A stretch of DNA of 6,101 nucleotides from CAYXRK01 sp964467615. GTDB lineage: Bacteria; Hydrogenedentota; Hydrogenedentia; Hydrogenedentales; GCA-2746185. The position numbers and the translations under genes are program-made. Below the pieces are notes generated by a model. That model was not told the DNA's origin, ran no database searches, and saw only the letters and a list, made by a program, of their open reading frames with translations. Positions 6,045 through 6,101 of the stretch are shown here, one piece after another. Each line of letters begins with the position of its first letter. The stretch's first letter is position 1. The stretch lies in assembly GCA_964467615.1 (NCBI GenBank), contig CAYXRK010000240.1, forward strand, positions 1 to 6,101. The letters are read 5' to 3'.

Positions 6045-6071
6045 ATCTACCTCTCACGCGCCCGCACACTC

Positions 6072-6094
6072 CCCCTCCATTCCCAAGGGAGGGG
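6072..6094. repeat. C/G-rich inverted repeat at window edge
   Basis: CCCCTCC (6072-6078) and GGAGGGG (6088-6094) form a perfect 7-base inverted repeat with a 9-base spacer. A further GGGG follows at 6098-6101. It looks like another short dispersed palindrome and may continue past the window. No T-run follows, so it is not a standard terminator. Confidence 0.5.
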
Positions 6095-6101
6095 TTAGGG
6101 G

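Larger units (their letters stand above)
5857..6101. other. 245-base stretch without an intact gene
   Basis: After the selenoprotein stop I find no complete gene and no intrinsic terminator (no stem followed by a T-run). The stretch holds C-rich DNA (about 5905-5935), a short SEFIR/TIR-like coding remnant and two palindromic repeats, listed separately. ORFs crossing it lack credible starts or family features. Confidence 0.6.

Noticed and set aside
1..6101. CRISPR array, tRNA, rRNA, or insertion sequence
   Set aside because: No regularly spaced repeats with spacers, no tRNA-like cloverleaf or rRNA sequence, and no transposase were recognised by eye on either strand.

Overview
This is a GC-rich bacterial window of tightly packed genes. 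The strongest signal is a two-gene redox operon ending in a selenoprotein of the UGSC family. Its in-frame UGA codon (5614-5616) makes the gene look like two short unrelated ORFs. No gene here fixes the phylum. High GC, a GEAPAEP-type palindromic repeat and other dispersed palindromes suggest an uncultured environmental bacterium, perhaps of the planctomycete/Hydrogenedentes kind, but that is only a guess. UGA recoding implies that the genome also carries selA, selB, selC and selD outside the window.

Left part, minus strand (3135 down to 1): a complete M17 leucyl aminopeptidase (pepA), a short gap holding a REP-like palindrome, a P-loop ATPase of the 'AAA family ATPase, ATP-binding protein' type, and directly abutting it (stop codon next to start codon, UAG-AUG) the first 60 codons of an unrecognised gene that runs off the window. 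The ATPase and this gene look like a two-gene module.

Middle: a 98-base divergent intergenic region (3136-3233), then a DinB-superfamily protein on the plus strand with a strong ribosome binding site.

Right part, plus strand (3881-5856): a 484-residue protein with an N-terminal thioredoxin-like domain (CATC motif) fused to a ~340-residue conserved domain that I remember as the usual neighbour of UGSC proteins. It overlaps by ATGA the 174-residue UGSC selenoprotein, whose UGA at codon 95 gives the motif U-G-S-C-T-S-C. A stem-loop placed as expected for a bacterial SECIS element follows the UGA. A thioredoxin-like domain translationally coupled to a selenol/thiol protein suggests one redox or reductive-cleavage system with an unknown substrate.

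The last 245 bases contain no intact gene. They hold a 17-codon remnant of a SEFIR/TIR-type domain that ends at a dispersed palindromic repeat, followed by a second C/G-rich inverted repeat at the window edge.
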